From: Gnetum montanum
Taxonomy: Eukaryota; Streptophyta; Gnetopsida; Gnetales; Gnetaceae
Direction: 5' to 3'
Assembly (NCBI GenBank): GCA_015680685.1
Contig: MNCI01015561.1
Coordinates: forward strand, 1,294,233 to 1,358,232
Length of the DNA: 64,000 nt
The translations under genes and the position numbers were made by a program. Shown here one piece after another: positions 1 to 8,952 of the stretch. Below the pieces are notes generated by a model that saw nothing but the letters and a program-made list of their open reading frames with translations, was not told the DNA's origin and made no database searches. Positions within the stretch are counted from its first letter, which is position 1; the number at the start of each line of letters is the position of its first letter.

Positions 1-545
1 CAAATAGCACCAGAGGACCAGGCCAAAACTAATTTCATGAGTCCATGGGGGAATTCTGCATATAAGAAGATTCCCTTTGGCCTGTGCAATGCACCTGCGA
101 CATTCCAATGCCTTGTCCTAAGCATCTTCCAGCAATAAATCGACAATGGTGTAGAAGTCTTCATGGATGACTTCTCTACTTATGGTACCACGTTCAAGCA
201 AGCTTTGAACCATATAGAACAAGTTCTAGAGAGGTGTGTAGACACTAATCTGCGGCTCAATTGGAAAAAGAGCCACCTGATGGTCCAAGAGGGCATAGTG
301 TTGGGGCATCGCATTTCATCAACAGGGATCAGCGTAGACTCTGAAAAGATCAGGGTCATCCAAGGAATTACCCGCCAACCAAGTACTATCAAAGATGTGC
401 AATCATTCCTTAGACACACTGGTTACTACCGGCGCTTCATTGAACACTTCTCAAAGATAGCCTGGCCATTGGTAGAGCTTAAGAAGAAGGACGCTCTGTT
501 CGTCTGAACCAAGGAATGCGAATTTGCATTCCAAGAGCTAAAACA
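1..545 (+). pseudogene. Athila-like reverse transcriptase, C-terminal part
   Basis: Reads from inside the palm of a Ty3/gypsy reverse transcriptase. Visible landmarks are IPFGLCNAPATFQ near 72-110, the catalytic FMDD at about 157-171 (YMDD in most gypsy elements; the F is usual in Athila), LNWKKSHLMVQEGIVLGH near 257-310, and the connection segment FLRHTGYYRRFIEHFSKIA near 405-462. An in-frame stop lies near 137 and another at 505-507, each replacing an expected coding codon. The frame is otherwise open on both sides, so this is a decayed copy, not a different gene. It would copy element RNA into cDNA in cytoplasmic particles. Confidence 0.88.
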
Positions 546-990
546 GAAACTCGTAGAAGCTTTGATTCTACGGGCACCTGATTGGTCCAGACCCTTTCAC
601 ATTATGACAGATGCCTCCAAATATGCTTTGGGAGCCATGCTTACATAGTGTGATGATCAGAAACGTCCATATTATATCCACTGTGCAAGCTATAGCATTG
701 TGGGTGCACAACTGAACTATACCACCATCAGGAAAGAATTGATGGCGGTGGTGTTCGCATTAGACAAATTCCGGCATTATGTGCTCAGATACGAGGTGTT
801 TGTGCACACAGACCATAGTGCTATCTGGTTCCTGATGAATAAACCAACAGTAAGCCCCCGCATAATCTGGTGGCTGGTGATTTTTCAGGAGTTTGATCTC
901 ACCATGGTAGACAGAAAGGGGTCTGAGAATGTGATCGCTGACCACTTGTCTCAGCTACGATGGGATAACGTAGAAGAGGAGAAGCCTTTA
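546..990 (+). pseudogene. Ty3/gypsy RNase H domain of element A
   Basis: Continues directly from the RT. The four acidic positions are all present: D in HIMTDASKYALGAML (near 608), E in TIRKELMAVVFAL (near 738), D in VHTDHSAIWFL (near 820) and D in ENVIADHLSQL (near 943). The role would be degradation of the RNA strand of the RNA-DNA hybrid. One TAG at about 646 replaces a codon. The same domain, about as well preserved, occurs reversed at 48777-49150 in element E, which supports the call. Confidence 0.88.
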
Positions 991-2322
991 TTTGATCAAT
1001 TTCTAGATGAACTCCTCTTCACAGGCACCGTTGATCCTCAAGAACCCAAGGAATCTCCTTGGTTCAACCACATCCTCACCTACCTTACAACCCAGGAGCT
1101 ACCAAAAGAATGGAACCATCGGCAGAAACAACAGTTTCTCCATAAGGCCAAGCATTTTATGGAAATCAACGGCCACCTCTACAAGGTGTGCATAGATGGC
1201 TTGGTTCGATGGTGTGTCCCTGACGATGATACATTTCACGTCCTTCAAGATGCTCATGAGGGCCCTTGTGGGGGCCACTATGCTGGAGGCAGAACGACCA
1301 TTAAAATCCTGCTTGCAGGGTATTATTGGCCTACACTTTTCAGGGATGCACAATGGTTCACCTACTCCTGCGAATGATGCCAGAGAGATGGTGGAATGTC
1401 AGCATGGTTGGAGGGACCTCAACAGTGGATTCAGCCACTGGAACACTTCAACATCTGGGGTATCGACTTCATGGGGCCCATCACCCCCTTGTCAAATAGA
1501 AAGATGTACATCATCATGGCGGTGGACTACTGTACAAAGTGGGCAGAAGCGGTTGTCGTCATCGACTATTCTTCAAACATCGCAGCACGATTTTTCCAGC
1601 AACAAATTGTTACCAGGTTTGGAGTGCCTCGCACACTCATTTCGGACAATGGGACTCACTTCACGGGGGTTACTTTTCGAAAACTCATGCAATGCTTAGG
1701 AGTAACACATAAATTCACAACATCTTATCACCCCCAAGCCAACGAGCAGGCCGAATTCACAAATAGGAAAATTACCAAGATCCTTACACAAACAATTAGC
1801 AAATACAGGAGGGATTGGAGTACCAAGCGCAATGATGCCCTATGGGCCTATCGCTCTACTTGGAAACTTCCTGTGGGGTACTCTCCCTATGAGTTAGTGT
1901 ACGGTAAGTTGCGAACACTTCCAATCTAGGCAGAACTCTGGACACTATCCACTGCCTATGACCTCGACCTTGACCTACCGCTAGCACAACGAGAACGATT
2001 AATCAATTTGAGTGTGCTTGATGAGAATCGATTAGTGGCCCTATTTTCAAGTGAAACCCATAAGGCCTATAACAAGAAATGACATGATCTTAGGATTCGG
2101 AAGGTCACATTTAGATGTGGAGACAAGGTACTGTATTGGAACCCCTCACAGATATCCCAACCGACAAAGTTTCAGACACTATGGGAGGGACCTTATATTG
2201 TCTCCGAAACCTTCTCATCCAGGGCCTTGCTCATCTACAAACCTGGGGATCCCACTAGAACATAGTTGGTCAACCGCCAACAACTCAAACCTTTCTGTGA
2301 GCTTCACACAGCCAGTGTCATA
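991..2322 (+). pseudogene. Athila-like integrase of element A
   Basis: The N-terminal zinc-binding segment runs from about 1245 (AHEGPCGGHYAGGR) through YYWPTLFRDA to YSCE-stop-CQRDG near 1370-1390. The core begins with WGIDFMGPITPL near 1455. The three acidic catalytic positions are visible: D in GIDFMG, D in ISDNGTHF (about 1645) and E in QAEFTNRKI (about 1755). It continues with YSPYELVYGKLRTLPI (to 1926), a stop, and then a C-terminal segment with LWEGPYIVSE near 2180-2210 and VNRQQLKPF near 2272-2300. No chromodomain is seen, as expected for Athila. There is a frame change between the zinc segment and the core and several stops, so it is non-functional. Confidence 0.86.
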
Positions 2323-2378
2323 GCCTCTTCATCGACCGGTCATCCACACTCCATCATTTGCGTCTCCTCCTTTCCACC

Positions 2379-2394
2379 TAGTCATGGGGGAGAC
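2379..2394 (+). promoter_or_regulatory. internal polypurine-tract-like motif
   Basis: TAGTCATGGGGGAG lies just after pol. It closely resembles the true polypurine tract next to the 3' LTR (TAGTTGTGGGGGTA at 7064-7077). Comparable motifs occur at 42170-42190, 47342-47356, 4193-4209, 29980-29998 and 45581-45600. It could prime extra plus-strand DNA, as central polypurine tracts do in lentiviruses and Ty1. That function is inference. Confidence 0.45.
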
Positions 2395-2424
2395 CCTCAT
2401 CCATGCTAATCCATCCCACTACAG

Positions 2425-2590
2425 CTCTCACCATTTTTTATTTTTTGTTTTACACTTTTTTGTTTTACACCTTTTTGTTTTTACAACTTTTTGTTTTACA
2501 CTTCTTTTGTTTTCCACTTTTTTGTTTTATGCTTTTTGTTTTACACTTATTTGTTTTTCATTTTTTGTGTTCTTTTTGTTTGCTTTTTGT
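2425..2590 (+). repeat. T-rich TTTTTGTTTTACAC repeat
   Basis: At least five imperfect copies of a 14-18-base unit (TTTTTGTTTTACAC, with variants such as TTTTTGTTTTTACAAC). A similar run is at 42225-42320 in element D, and T-rich stretches (A-rich on the + strand) occur at the matching place in the reverse elements (about 31610-31670 and 47120-47330). This is a conserved low-complexity part of the post-pol spacer. Confidence 0.75.
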
Positions 2591-2979
2591 CATCATATTG
2601 TTTGGCGGGGTCGATTTTCGTTACGATGGGTACTGTAATAGTCTTCCTAGTTATCTGGTTCTTGCCGTTGCATGGTTGTCCTTGGATTGTACGTTGTGTT
2701 CACTTCATAAACTCGATAGTGACTCCACGTCATCCACCTGTTCATCATTCCCTGGTTTTCCTTGTGTCGTGAACATGCAAACCCTTCATTTAAAAACATT
2801 TTAATCAATGTGTGACTTATGTAGTTACTAGATTGAGGGATGACCCAATGGTTTGAATCGGGTGTGACTTCAAGGGAAGTGCTTTATTCGTTGTTCTGTT
2901 CTGTTCCGCGGGTTGCTGGTGTGTCTGTACAAATTTCCTCCTACTCCAATTCTCTCTCCATGAAAGCTTCTGGGCAGTT

Positions 2980-3198
2980 CGACCTTGCATGGTGTGATCC
3001 TCACTAAAACAAGCAAAAAAGAAAAAAAAAAGAAAAAAAAGAAGCAAAAACAAAATAAACAAATAAAATGAGGATTCAAAGCACACCCCTTGGTCGAATG
3101 CATGCAAACACGCATGGGTCTTCGCATGGTGTGGTTCCCCTACACAAAAGAAAAGAAAAATGAATTGCGGTGGGAATTCAAAGCACACCCCTTAGACT
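2980..3198 (+). repeat. spacer minisatellite, two units
   Basis: Two tandem units, about 131 and 88 bp. Each starts GCATGGTGTG(G/A)T, passes through an A-rich purine run and ends GATTCAAAGCACACCCCTT or GAATTCAAAGCACACCCCTT. Element D carries three units of the same repeat at 42804-43055. The length difference lies mostly in the A-rich run. Confidence 0.8.
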
Positions 3199-3965
3199 GC
3201 CTCTCATGGGCCATACGCTGTAGTGATGGGACTTCCTTGGTCCCCTCTAACTTCATCCCATTTCACTTCCTTCTTCTCACATTTCCTAGAGTGGTGGTTC
3301 TCTATGGGGTCATTCTTGTTTCCTTGGAGGATGGTCGGAACTTTGTTTATTGTTACGATGTCACTATTTGCAGATGGTTTGGGTTTGTCCTCAGGAAGGT
3401 TCTACTAGGTCACTTAACCACGCTCTCACACAGGGTTTCATGTGGCTGACACTTGGAATTTCCATTTTCTCCTCTATTTCCATTCCCACTTCTCTTCGTA
3501 CTCACCTCACTGCCCTTTTTATGTTTTGTGTGTTCGTCGTGTTTTCTGTAGGTCTCTCATGCCTTGGTGGGTTCTCTTGGTTTGGAGTCTTAATTGGTGA
3601 CACCACTTATTGGCACTAGGGCCCACAGACCTTGGTGTTGAGGGTATGCAGGGGCTACAAAGGCTGTTGCCTACTATGGGGAGGACCCACCTACATATTT
3701 CTGGTTGTGCTTGTTAAGCCTCCCATCCTTTGGATTTCTTGGTTGACTAGTTTCAGTGTCCCATTGTTCGATTTCGTCCTTGCAGAGTTCTTTTTCCATC
3801 CCGTTCCCCCATTTTGTCTCTTTTTAGTGCTTAATTACCTTCCTCCTATCCTTAGCCATGATTGGGCCTTTTCTGCACTTCAAACGCCTCAATTTGGGTT
3901 TTCAAATTTTTCAATTCGGGTATTTTTTGGGTTGGTCAATCCTGGTCCATGGGTGAACAGTGCTG

Positions 3966-4040
3966 TGTATACGGGGCCCTGTATACGCAGCCACTGCGTA
4001 TACGCGGCCCTGTCGACGCAGCGCCCAACTCCTATATATA
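3966..4040 (+). promoter_or_regulatory. U3-like palindrome cassette and TATA box before the aORF
   Basis: Contains GTATACGGGGCCC, TGTATACGCAGCCAC, CGTATACGCGGCC and TGTCGACGCAG in succession, then TATATATA at 4033-4040. The same phrase order occurs in this element's own LTR U3 at 7114-7160 (CGTATATGGGGCCG, CATATACGCGGCCG, CGTCGACG), also followed by a TATA box. It sits about 360 bp upstream of the aORF start. The reading as an internal promoter for the aORF is inference, supported by equivalents in B, C and E. Confidence 0.6.
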
Positions 4041-4395
4041 CCCCATCGCACTTCTTCATTTTTCATCATTTGGAGTTCAAATTGAGGGGAGTTTTTACCA
4101 TTTTTTCTGCCTAAGCCTTCCCAACGTACGTACATTCCATCGCGTGTCCACATCAACCTGTCCTTGCCCTTTTTACATACCCAGAGGTATGCTCTCAGTC
4201 ATGGGGGGTGGTGTCCTTGTGTAATTAATTAATTTGTTAATTACGAAAACTCTAGCCCTAACCCCTAAATTAACACTTCGGGAAACTTAACGGTGTCCCT
4301 GTGCCATTAACATAACTTGGTCAAACTGAGAAAGTATATACGGACCATCTTAAAATACTTATGAACGGTCTAACGATGGTTATGTTTGTTTTCAG
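4041..4395 (+). other. putative aORF leader with intron-like signals
   Basis: Leader between the TATA cassette and the aORF ATG. A donor-like CAGAG/GTATGCTC is near 4183-4192. A strong acceptor-like TTTGTTTTCAG ends at 4395, immediately before ATG. A polypurine-like CAGTCATGGGGGGTGG is at 4196-4211. A 5' leader intron of about 210 bp is possible but unproven. Confidence 0.35.
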
Positions 4396-6829
4396 ATGGC
4401 ACCCAAACGGAGGCACCCAAGGGACGAAGGACCATCACAACTAAGGGACAAGTGCCCACACAAGGGAAGGGGATGAGGTGTGCAACCGCCAGAGTATGCA
4501 GAGGGCTCCCATGTAATTAGGCCCTTCCGTGAAGGACCTGACATGGAATCTGTTCGCTAGATTCCAGAAGAGGAAATTCTCGACATGCAATCGCTAGGGG
4601 ATGAGACTCCTGGGATAGCACCGTGGCTTGAGGTCACCCTAACCCAAGCCTACCTTGATGCTATCATGCCACGTGAGGTGCAATGGATGGTCCTCCAAGA
4701 GTTAAATTTTGGACCATTCCTCGATAAGGCTCCAGAAGACATGAGACTTCAATTGCAGAACTCTTCGATGTGGCCAATCATCACAACTAGTGGTGAGTGG
4801 TACTTAGGAGAAACTTATCTCTTCTAGAAGAATTGGCAACCAGGGTCAAGAGTAAGAATCAAAGACATTTATGTCTCTTACTCTTCAGAAGCTATAGCGC
4901 AAGCTCTGGGGTTGCCCAAAATTGGGGCAGATGTGGTAGAAATTCCTAAGGAAGCCGATCCAGAGGTGAAGGCGTAATGGATCCAACGGTGCTACGGGGT
5001 AGAGTGCAAGGAATTCGGATCCTTGACCACGGCAGAGAGAGTATACTCCAAGATAGCATCTTACCATTTGAATCCAACGATAAGATCGAGTAAAATCACT
5101 GCCTTCTCCGCTCGTGCGTGTGTTGCCTTGAGTGGGAAATTTCCCATGAGTCTTCCACAACTGTTGTTTCTGGAGATTGAAAAAAGGTTCACTGAGAACG
5201 AATGTGGAAGATGAGCTCTCCCCTTTCCCTGCCTAATCCGAAAGTTATGCAAACGGGCAGGGATAGCATGGTACTCTAATGATATTATCTGGTGCACCCC
5301 AATTACCTTGTGGTGAGAGATGATGAAAGACAAAACTCCTGCCACCACACAGATAGAGGAAGAGCAACAACCACCTCCAGCACCTATGCAAACAACATAG
5401 CTGGGCTTGCAAAACATAGGAGAATACATCCGTGAGCTTTGAGAAACGCTTAAGCCAGCAAGAGAAATTTGGTAGGATTGGTGGAGGAGAAGATACTTCG
5501 GTTTATCGTCCTACCATGAGCCACTTGGAGCAAGTGGCTCAATCAGTCAGCTTGCTTGAAAGGGCAAGGCTGATATTCTCTGCCGCCCAAGCACCAATTC
5601 CACCTAGAACAGATCCAAGCATCTGAGATGTATCAACCGCAACACAACAGTTGTTCCCTAAAATCTCAAGGAATGTTGCTACTTTTTTGGTACGCTTGGA
5701 AGATGGTGATGAGGTGATGGTCCTAGTGATGCAGCACTAGGGACAGGAAGTTGTGGCTGAAGTGGTTGCTGATATAATTGCTACGGTCCTCAATGCATCA
5801 GCAACACCTGTACCAAACATTCATGGATTACAAGATGTACATGTGTCTACCAAAACTTCGCATAGCAAGATTGATGCAGCCCAACATGAAGAATTGTTGG
5901 ACCAATTGGTAGGAACTGGGCAACCGCTTCCAGATGTCTCAGACCTTCTGGACAACATCATTACAACCCAGTCAGAGTTGTTATTGGCAAGGGGCAAGAG
6001 CATCATCTTGGAAGTCTGCAATCAAAATTACCGCTTGGAAGAACGAGGCCCTAAAATTTGAAAAAGTCAAAAATCATTATAGGGACCAAGTGGGATTGTA
6101 GAAGGATGTCAGTGAGATGCACATTTAGGTCGCTAAAGCCAAGATGAACCAAGCACTCCAGCAACTCTAAGAGGGAGGCGATGTATGACACTCCATCTTC
6201 GAGGGATTGAACGCCTACAACAAAGCTGAAATTCACCTAAAGGAGCTGCAAATTGAAGAAATGACAAAATATATGGAATTGGCCAACCTTCGATATGCAA
6301 ACCTTGCTATGCTCACAGCTGGGAGACCGTGGTCAAAGTTAGAAAAACAAGTGGCCACCTCGTAGTCCTTATACAAGGGTGAGTTCCAAGTGCACAAGGC
6401 AATAAAACAGAAGCTGGCAATAGCAAATGCGGAACTCGAGGTCCTCCGCACAAGCTTTGAAGGCCAATGTACCATTGCGGAGGACCTGGCCTGAAGAATG
6501 AATGACTACCAACAGTTGCAGTCATCAATCTAAGTGTTCGATATTGAACTCAAGTAGTTCGTAGCCTGGTTTGTCAATTTAAAAGAACTCATCTCGGCGC
6601 TGCCTTGCCCTTGGGAAGTTCCAATTCTAGCACACATTGGAGAAGCCGCCTAGACCGTGAATGACCTCAGAAGCAAAGAAGAGAAAATGAGGGCTCTCTT
6701 GGAGGCTTTCTGGCTGCCTCTAGAAGTTTCAGCTGCCGCAGGACTTTCAACATTCGTGCTACCACCAACGCATGGGCCAGAGGTTGGAGAAGGACCGTCA
6801 AAACCACCACCCCCAAGGACGGTGTGATC
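4396..6829 (+). pseudogene. Athila-type additional ORF (env-position ORF), element A
   Basis: A reading frame of about 811 codons with many stops, starting ATGGCACCCAAACGG. The N-terminal half (about 4590-5250) carries WLEVTLTQAYLDAI, VQWMVLQELNFGPFLD, YSSEAIAQALGLPKI and, near 5214-5245, LPFPCLIRKLCKRAG. This pattern resembles the plant transposon-protein domain found in Athila-type extra ORFs. The C-terminal half is charged and heptad-rich, including LKELQIEEMTKYMELANLRY (about 6238-6297), and ends in a Pro-rich tail near 6780-6830. The same protein is encoded in B, C, E and G. No signal peptide or clear transmembrane segment is seen, so env identity is positional only. Function is unknown. 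Confidence 0.7.
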
Positions 6830-7063
6830 TTCTCCAGCAATTTTGTGCATCATCCTACACAGCAGAGGCTCTAGGACCAGCGGAGTGTTGAATTTTGTCT
6901 CTAAACACTGCCATTTTTGTAATTTATCCCCCTCTGTAACTCGGGTACTTGGTCAAATTTATGTTGTGTCATGTGTGTGTCATTTATGTGTTAAGTTATG
7001 TGTGTTGTAAATAAGAATCCATACCTTCCAAATTGTAAAGTAACTCAAGGATGAGTTTTTGCT
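6830..7063 (+). other. 3' untranslated segment of element A
   Basis: AT-rich, GT-repeat-like non-coding DNA between the aORF and the polypurine tract. Equivalent segments are found at 11775-11985 (B) and 44045-44185 (D). Each has a CTCGAGGA(T/A)- or CTCAAGGAT-like phrase shortly before the tract. Confidence 0.6.
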
Positions 7064-7077
7064 TAGTTGTGGGGGTA
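7064..7077 (+). promoter_or_regulatory. polypurine tract of element A
   Basis: TAGTTGTGGGGGTA abuts the LTR start TGATGA. This is the expected plus-strand primer site. Confidence 0.75.
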
Positions 7078-8046
7078 TGATGAAGTGTCAAAAGTCAATG
7101 TGTTGACTGGGCCACGTATATGGGGCCGCATATACGCGGCCGCGTCGACGTGGGCCCGTTGACGTAGCCACCCTACATCGACGTGGGCCCGTCGACGTAG
7201 CCACCCTACATTGACGTGGCCCTGACGTAGCCACCTTTCCCTGATCTATAAATATGAGAGCCTTCCGCCTCATTTGGGGATCTTTTTGAGTAGTTGTAGC
7301 GAAGCTCTTGCAGTTTGCTCCCGCAAGAGATAGAATATTTTCTAAGTGCCCGCAACAGGTGTAAGAAAAGTGATTGGATCTTTATTCGAATGTTGATGTA
7401 TCTGAGCCCATTGGCATGACAACAATAAAGACGAACTATTCAAGCATACCTTGCAGCATTTGGACTTAGTTGTTTCATGCATTTAATAGTTTAAAATGTT
7501 TATGCTTTATTAATTACTTGTTAATGCTTTATTAGTTACTTGTTGATTATTTATGTTTTCATTATTATAATTTCAATCGTTATTGTTCATTCGTAGTTCG
7601 TTAAAGCCATAAGTACAACTATCTCGAACGTAATCCAAACACTTGGTAAGCCTAGTGACGCTTAACGTCTAGTAACCCAGTAGTGTTAGGAAATGCTCAG
7701 AACGTGCTTGGAAGTTGGGACCAAATACTTATGCTAGGAGTAGTTAGAATATAAACTAGGATACTTAGAGATTAGATTATAATTTATTCCTTACCTTCCA
7801 TACTTCAATTAGTCACCGAAAAATATAATTAAAAAGATATAAAAATCATTAGCCTTAGTCTCACTTAACCAACGTAACAGAACTTCACGAGTGAGATTAG
7901 GATGACAATGACCATTCTAACCCAAGGTTTCACTGGTTAGAAGTCTGGTGTATGTTAAGTGCTTACAGTCTGCGGATTTTGACTGGGTCGTGTGTGAACA
8001 CTCGTGATTCGTATGGTTGGGCGTAGGGGTACCTAGCCGCTCATCA
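7078..8046 (+). repeat. 3' LTR of element A (969 bp)
   Basis: Begins TGATGAAG and ends GCTCATCA, a TGATGA/TCATCA inverted end pair shared by the other Athila-like LTRs here. U3 holds GTATATG/CATATACG/GTCGACG palindromes and a roughly 32-bp tandem repeat, then TATAAATA at 7247-7254. AATAAAG near 7426 is a likely polyadenylation signal. The U5 end GATTCGTATGGTTGGGCG matches 25980, 42070 and 45030. The next sequence is spacer of B and has no PBS, consistent with a 3' LTR. Confidence 0.88.
7156..7234 (+). repeat. U3 tandem repeat with TGACG cores
   Basis: About two and a half copies of a 32-33-bp unit running CGT(T/C)GACGTAGCCACCC then TACAT(C/T)GACGTGG. Each unit carries GACGT/TGACG cores of the kind bound by plant bZIP (as-1 type) factors. 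Factor binding is inference. Confidence 0.7.
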
Positions 8047-8415
8047 AGAGGAATATATAAATGCGAGATCATTGTGAATGGAATAGACTTGGTCTAGACT
8101 CAGAATAGATTGGTATCAAATCATCTTAATCATAATTTTCAACAAGGATCTCAAGTGATCAAGATGCAGATTAGTCATCCACCATTCTCTCTATCTATAA
8201 TTTTCTCACTTCATTTTTTCATGTAGAACTCATCTATGATCAAGATGCAGAACTCATCTAATATGCTTTAATTGCCTCTAATTGGTCAGAAATACATTTT
8301 TTCATGTTGTTTCCATCATTCTACATCTTTTTGGCTTCCATTTGGTTCTTGTTTCATCCTTAACCTCACTTAAAATTCCTCCATTTTAAAAGTAAAAATA
8401 TAGTTAAGAATAGCT
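8047..8415 (+). other. spacer of element B
   Basis: AT-rich non-coding DNA to the right of A's LTR. It includes a short direct repeat of ATGATCAAGATGCAGA-like phrases (near 8157 and 8235, GATCAAGATGCAGA in both). No coding motif is seen. Confidence 0.5.
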
Positions 8416-8507
8416 GCATCGATGTATCCTCATTGATGTAATGGGATGAGTTGACATAACCCCATCAACACATCTCCATCGATGCAAGGTAAAAATCCTA
8501 TAAATAT
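8416..8507 (+). promoter_or_regulatory. CATCGATG palindrome cassette and TATA box, element B
   Basis: GCATCGATGTATCC, CATTGATGTAA and CCATCGATGCAAGG are followed by CTATAAATATG at 8499-8509. B's own LTR U3 (12024-12082) has TATCGATGTATC, CATTGATGTAGG and ACATCAACG, then TATATAAATG. Position and motif therefore match the LTR of the same element, as in A and C. Confidence 0.55.
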
Positions 8508-8952
8508 GTGTGACACTTAGCTCATTTTTACTATTTTCTCAAAGCAACAAAAGAGTTTTTGTCATTTTTCAGAGCCAAAGGACCTTTCGAATGCCATAAC
8601 TTCCAAACTACTTACCTAATTTTGCCCATTTTTTAATCTTTGAGTTACTAGAGGTATTCTTTATGTTGTGGAGGCCTCAAATCTTAGGTTTTAATGGAAT
8701 TTTTTTCAAAATTTTTCTAACTCTCCATGAATAGAATATTAAAATAATAATCATAACAAGTTAATATCAAAAATCAACCTTTGTTAGAACATAAATAAAA
8801 TAATATCACAAGCCTATGATCATAAAGCATGAACTTAATAATAAAATCCTAATGTCTAAGGAATTAACATAACTTGATCTAACAAAGAAAGGTATTTAAA
8901 GGGAACAAAGGTTATGTTAAAAAGCTAATGGTGGGTTATATTTGTGACCATA
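8508..8952 (+). other. leader region before the aORF of element B
   Basis: AT-rich, no coding motif. Its end, GGGTTATATTTGTGACCATAG directly before ATG at 8953, is the counterpart of A's TTTGTTTTCAG before ATG. Confidence 0.4.

Larger units (their letters stand above)
2323..3965 (+). other. post-pol spacer of element A
   Basis: Long non-coding stretch between integrase and the aORF promoter cassette. It contains a polypurine-tract-like motif, a T-rich TTTTTGTTTTACAC repeat and an approximately 85-130-bp minisatellite, each listed separately. The segment 3199-3960 aligns in outline with 43055-43560 in element D (for example the phrase ATGGGGAGGACCCACCT near 3676), so it belongs to the element rather than to the host. 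The open frames here are chance products of base composition and show no family motifs. Confidence 0.7.
1..8046 (+). mobile_element. Athila-like Ty3/gypsy element A (5' end outside window)
   Basis: Forward LTR retrotransposon whose 5' LTR, gag, protease and start of RT lie left of the window. In order it holds the rest of RT, RNase H, integrase, a long non-coding spacer, a palindrome/TATA cassette, an extra ORF in the env position, a polypurine tract and a 3' LTR. Athila lineage is inferred from the RT motif VFMDDFS, the long post-pol region with an extra ORF, and relatives in the window whose PBS resembles the tRNA-Asp type. The pol and aORF carry scattered stops, so it is not intact. To its right the sequence resumes as spacer of element B, so A probably inserted into B. 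Confidence 0.85.

Noticed and set aside
2384-2804. Overlapping hydrophobic open frames of 84-133 codons
   Set aside because: Phe/Leu-rich translations of the T-rich TTTTTGTTTTACAC repeat; no codon or motif support.
3632-4224. Open frames of 120-160 codons before the aORF
   Set aside because: They run across the spacer, palindrome cassette and TATA box and match no protein; the homologous spacer in D does not keep them open.
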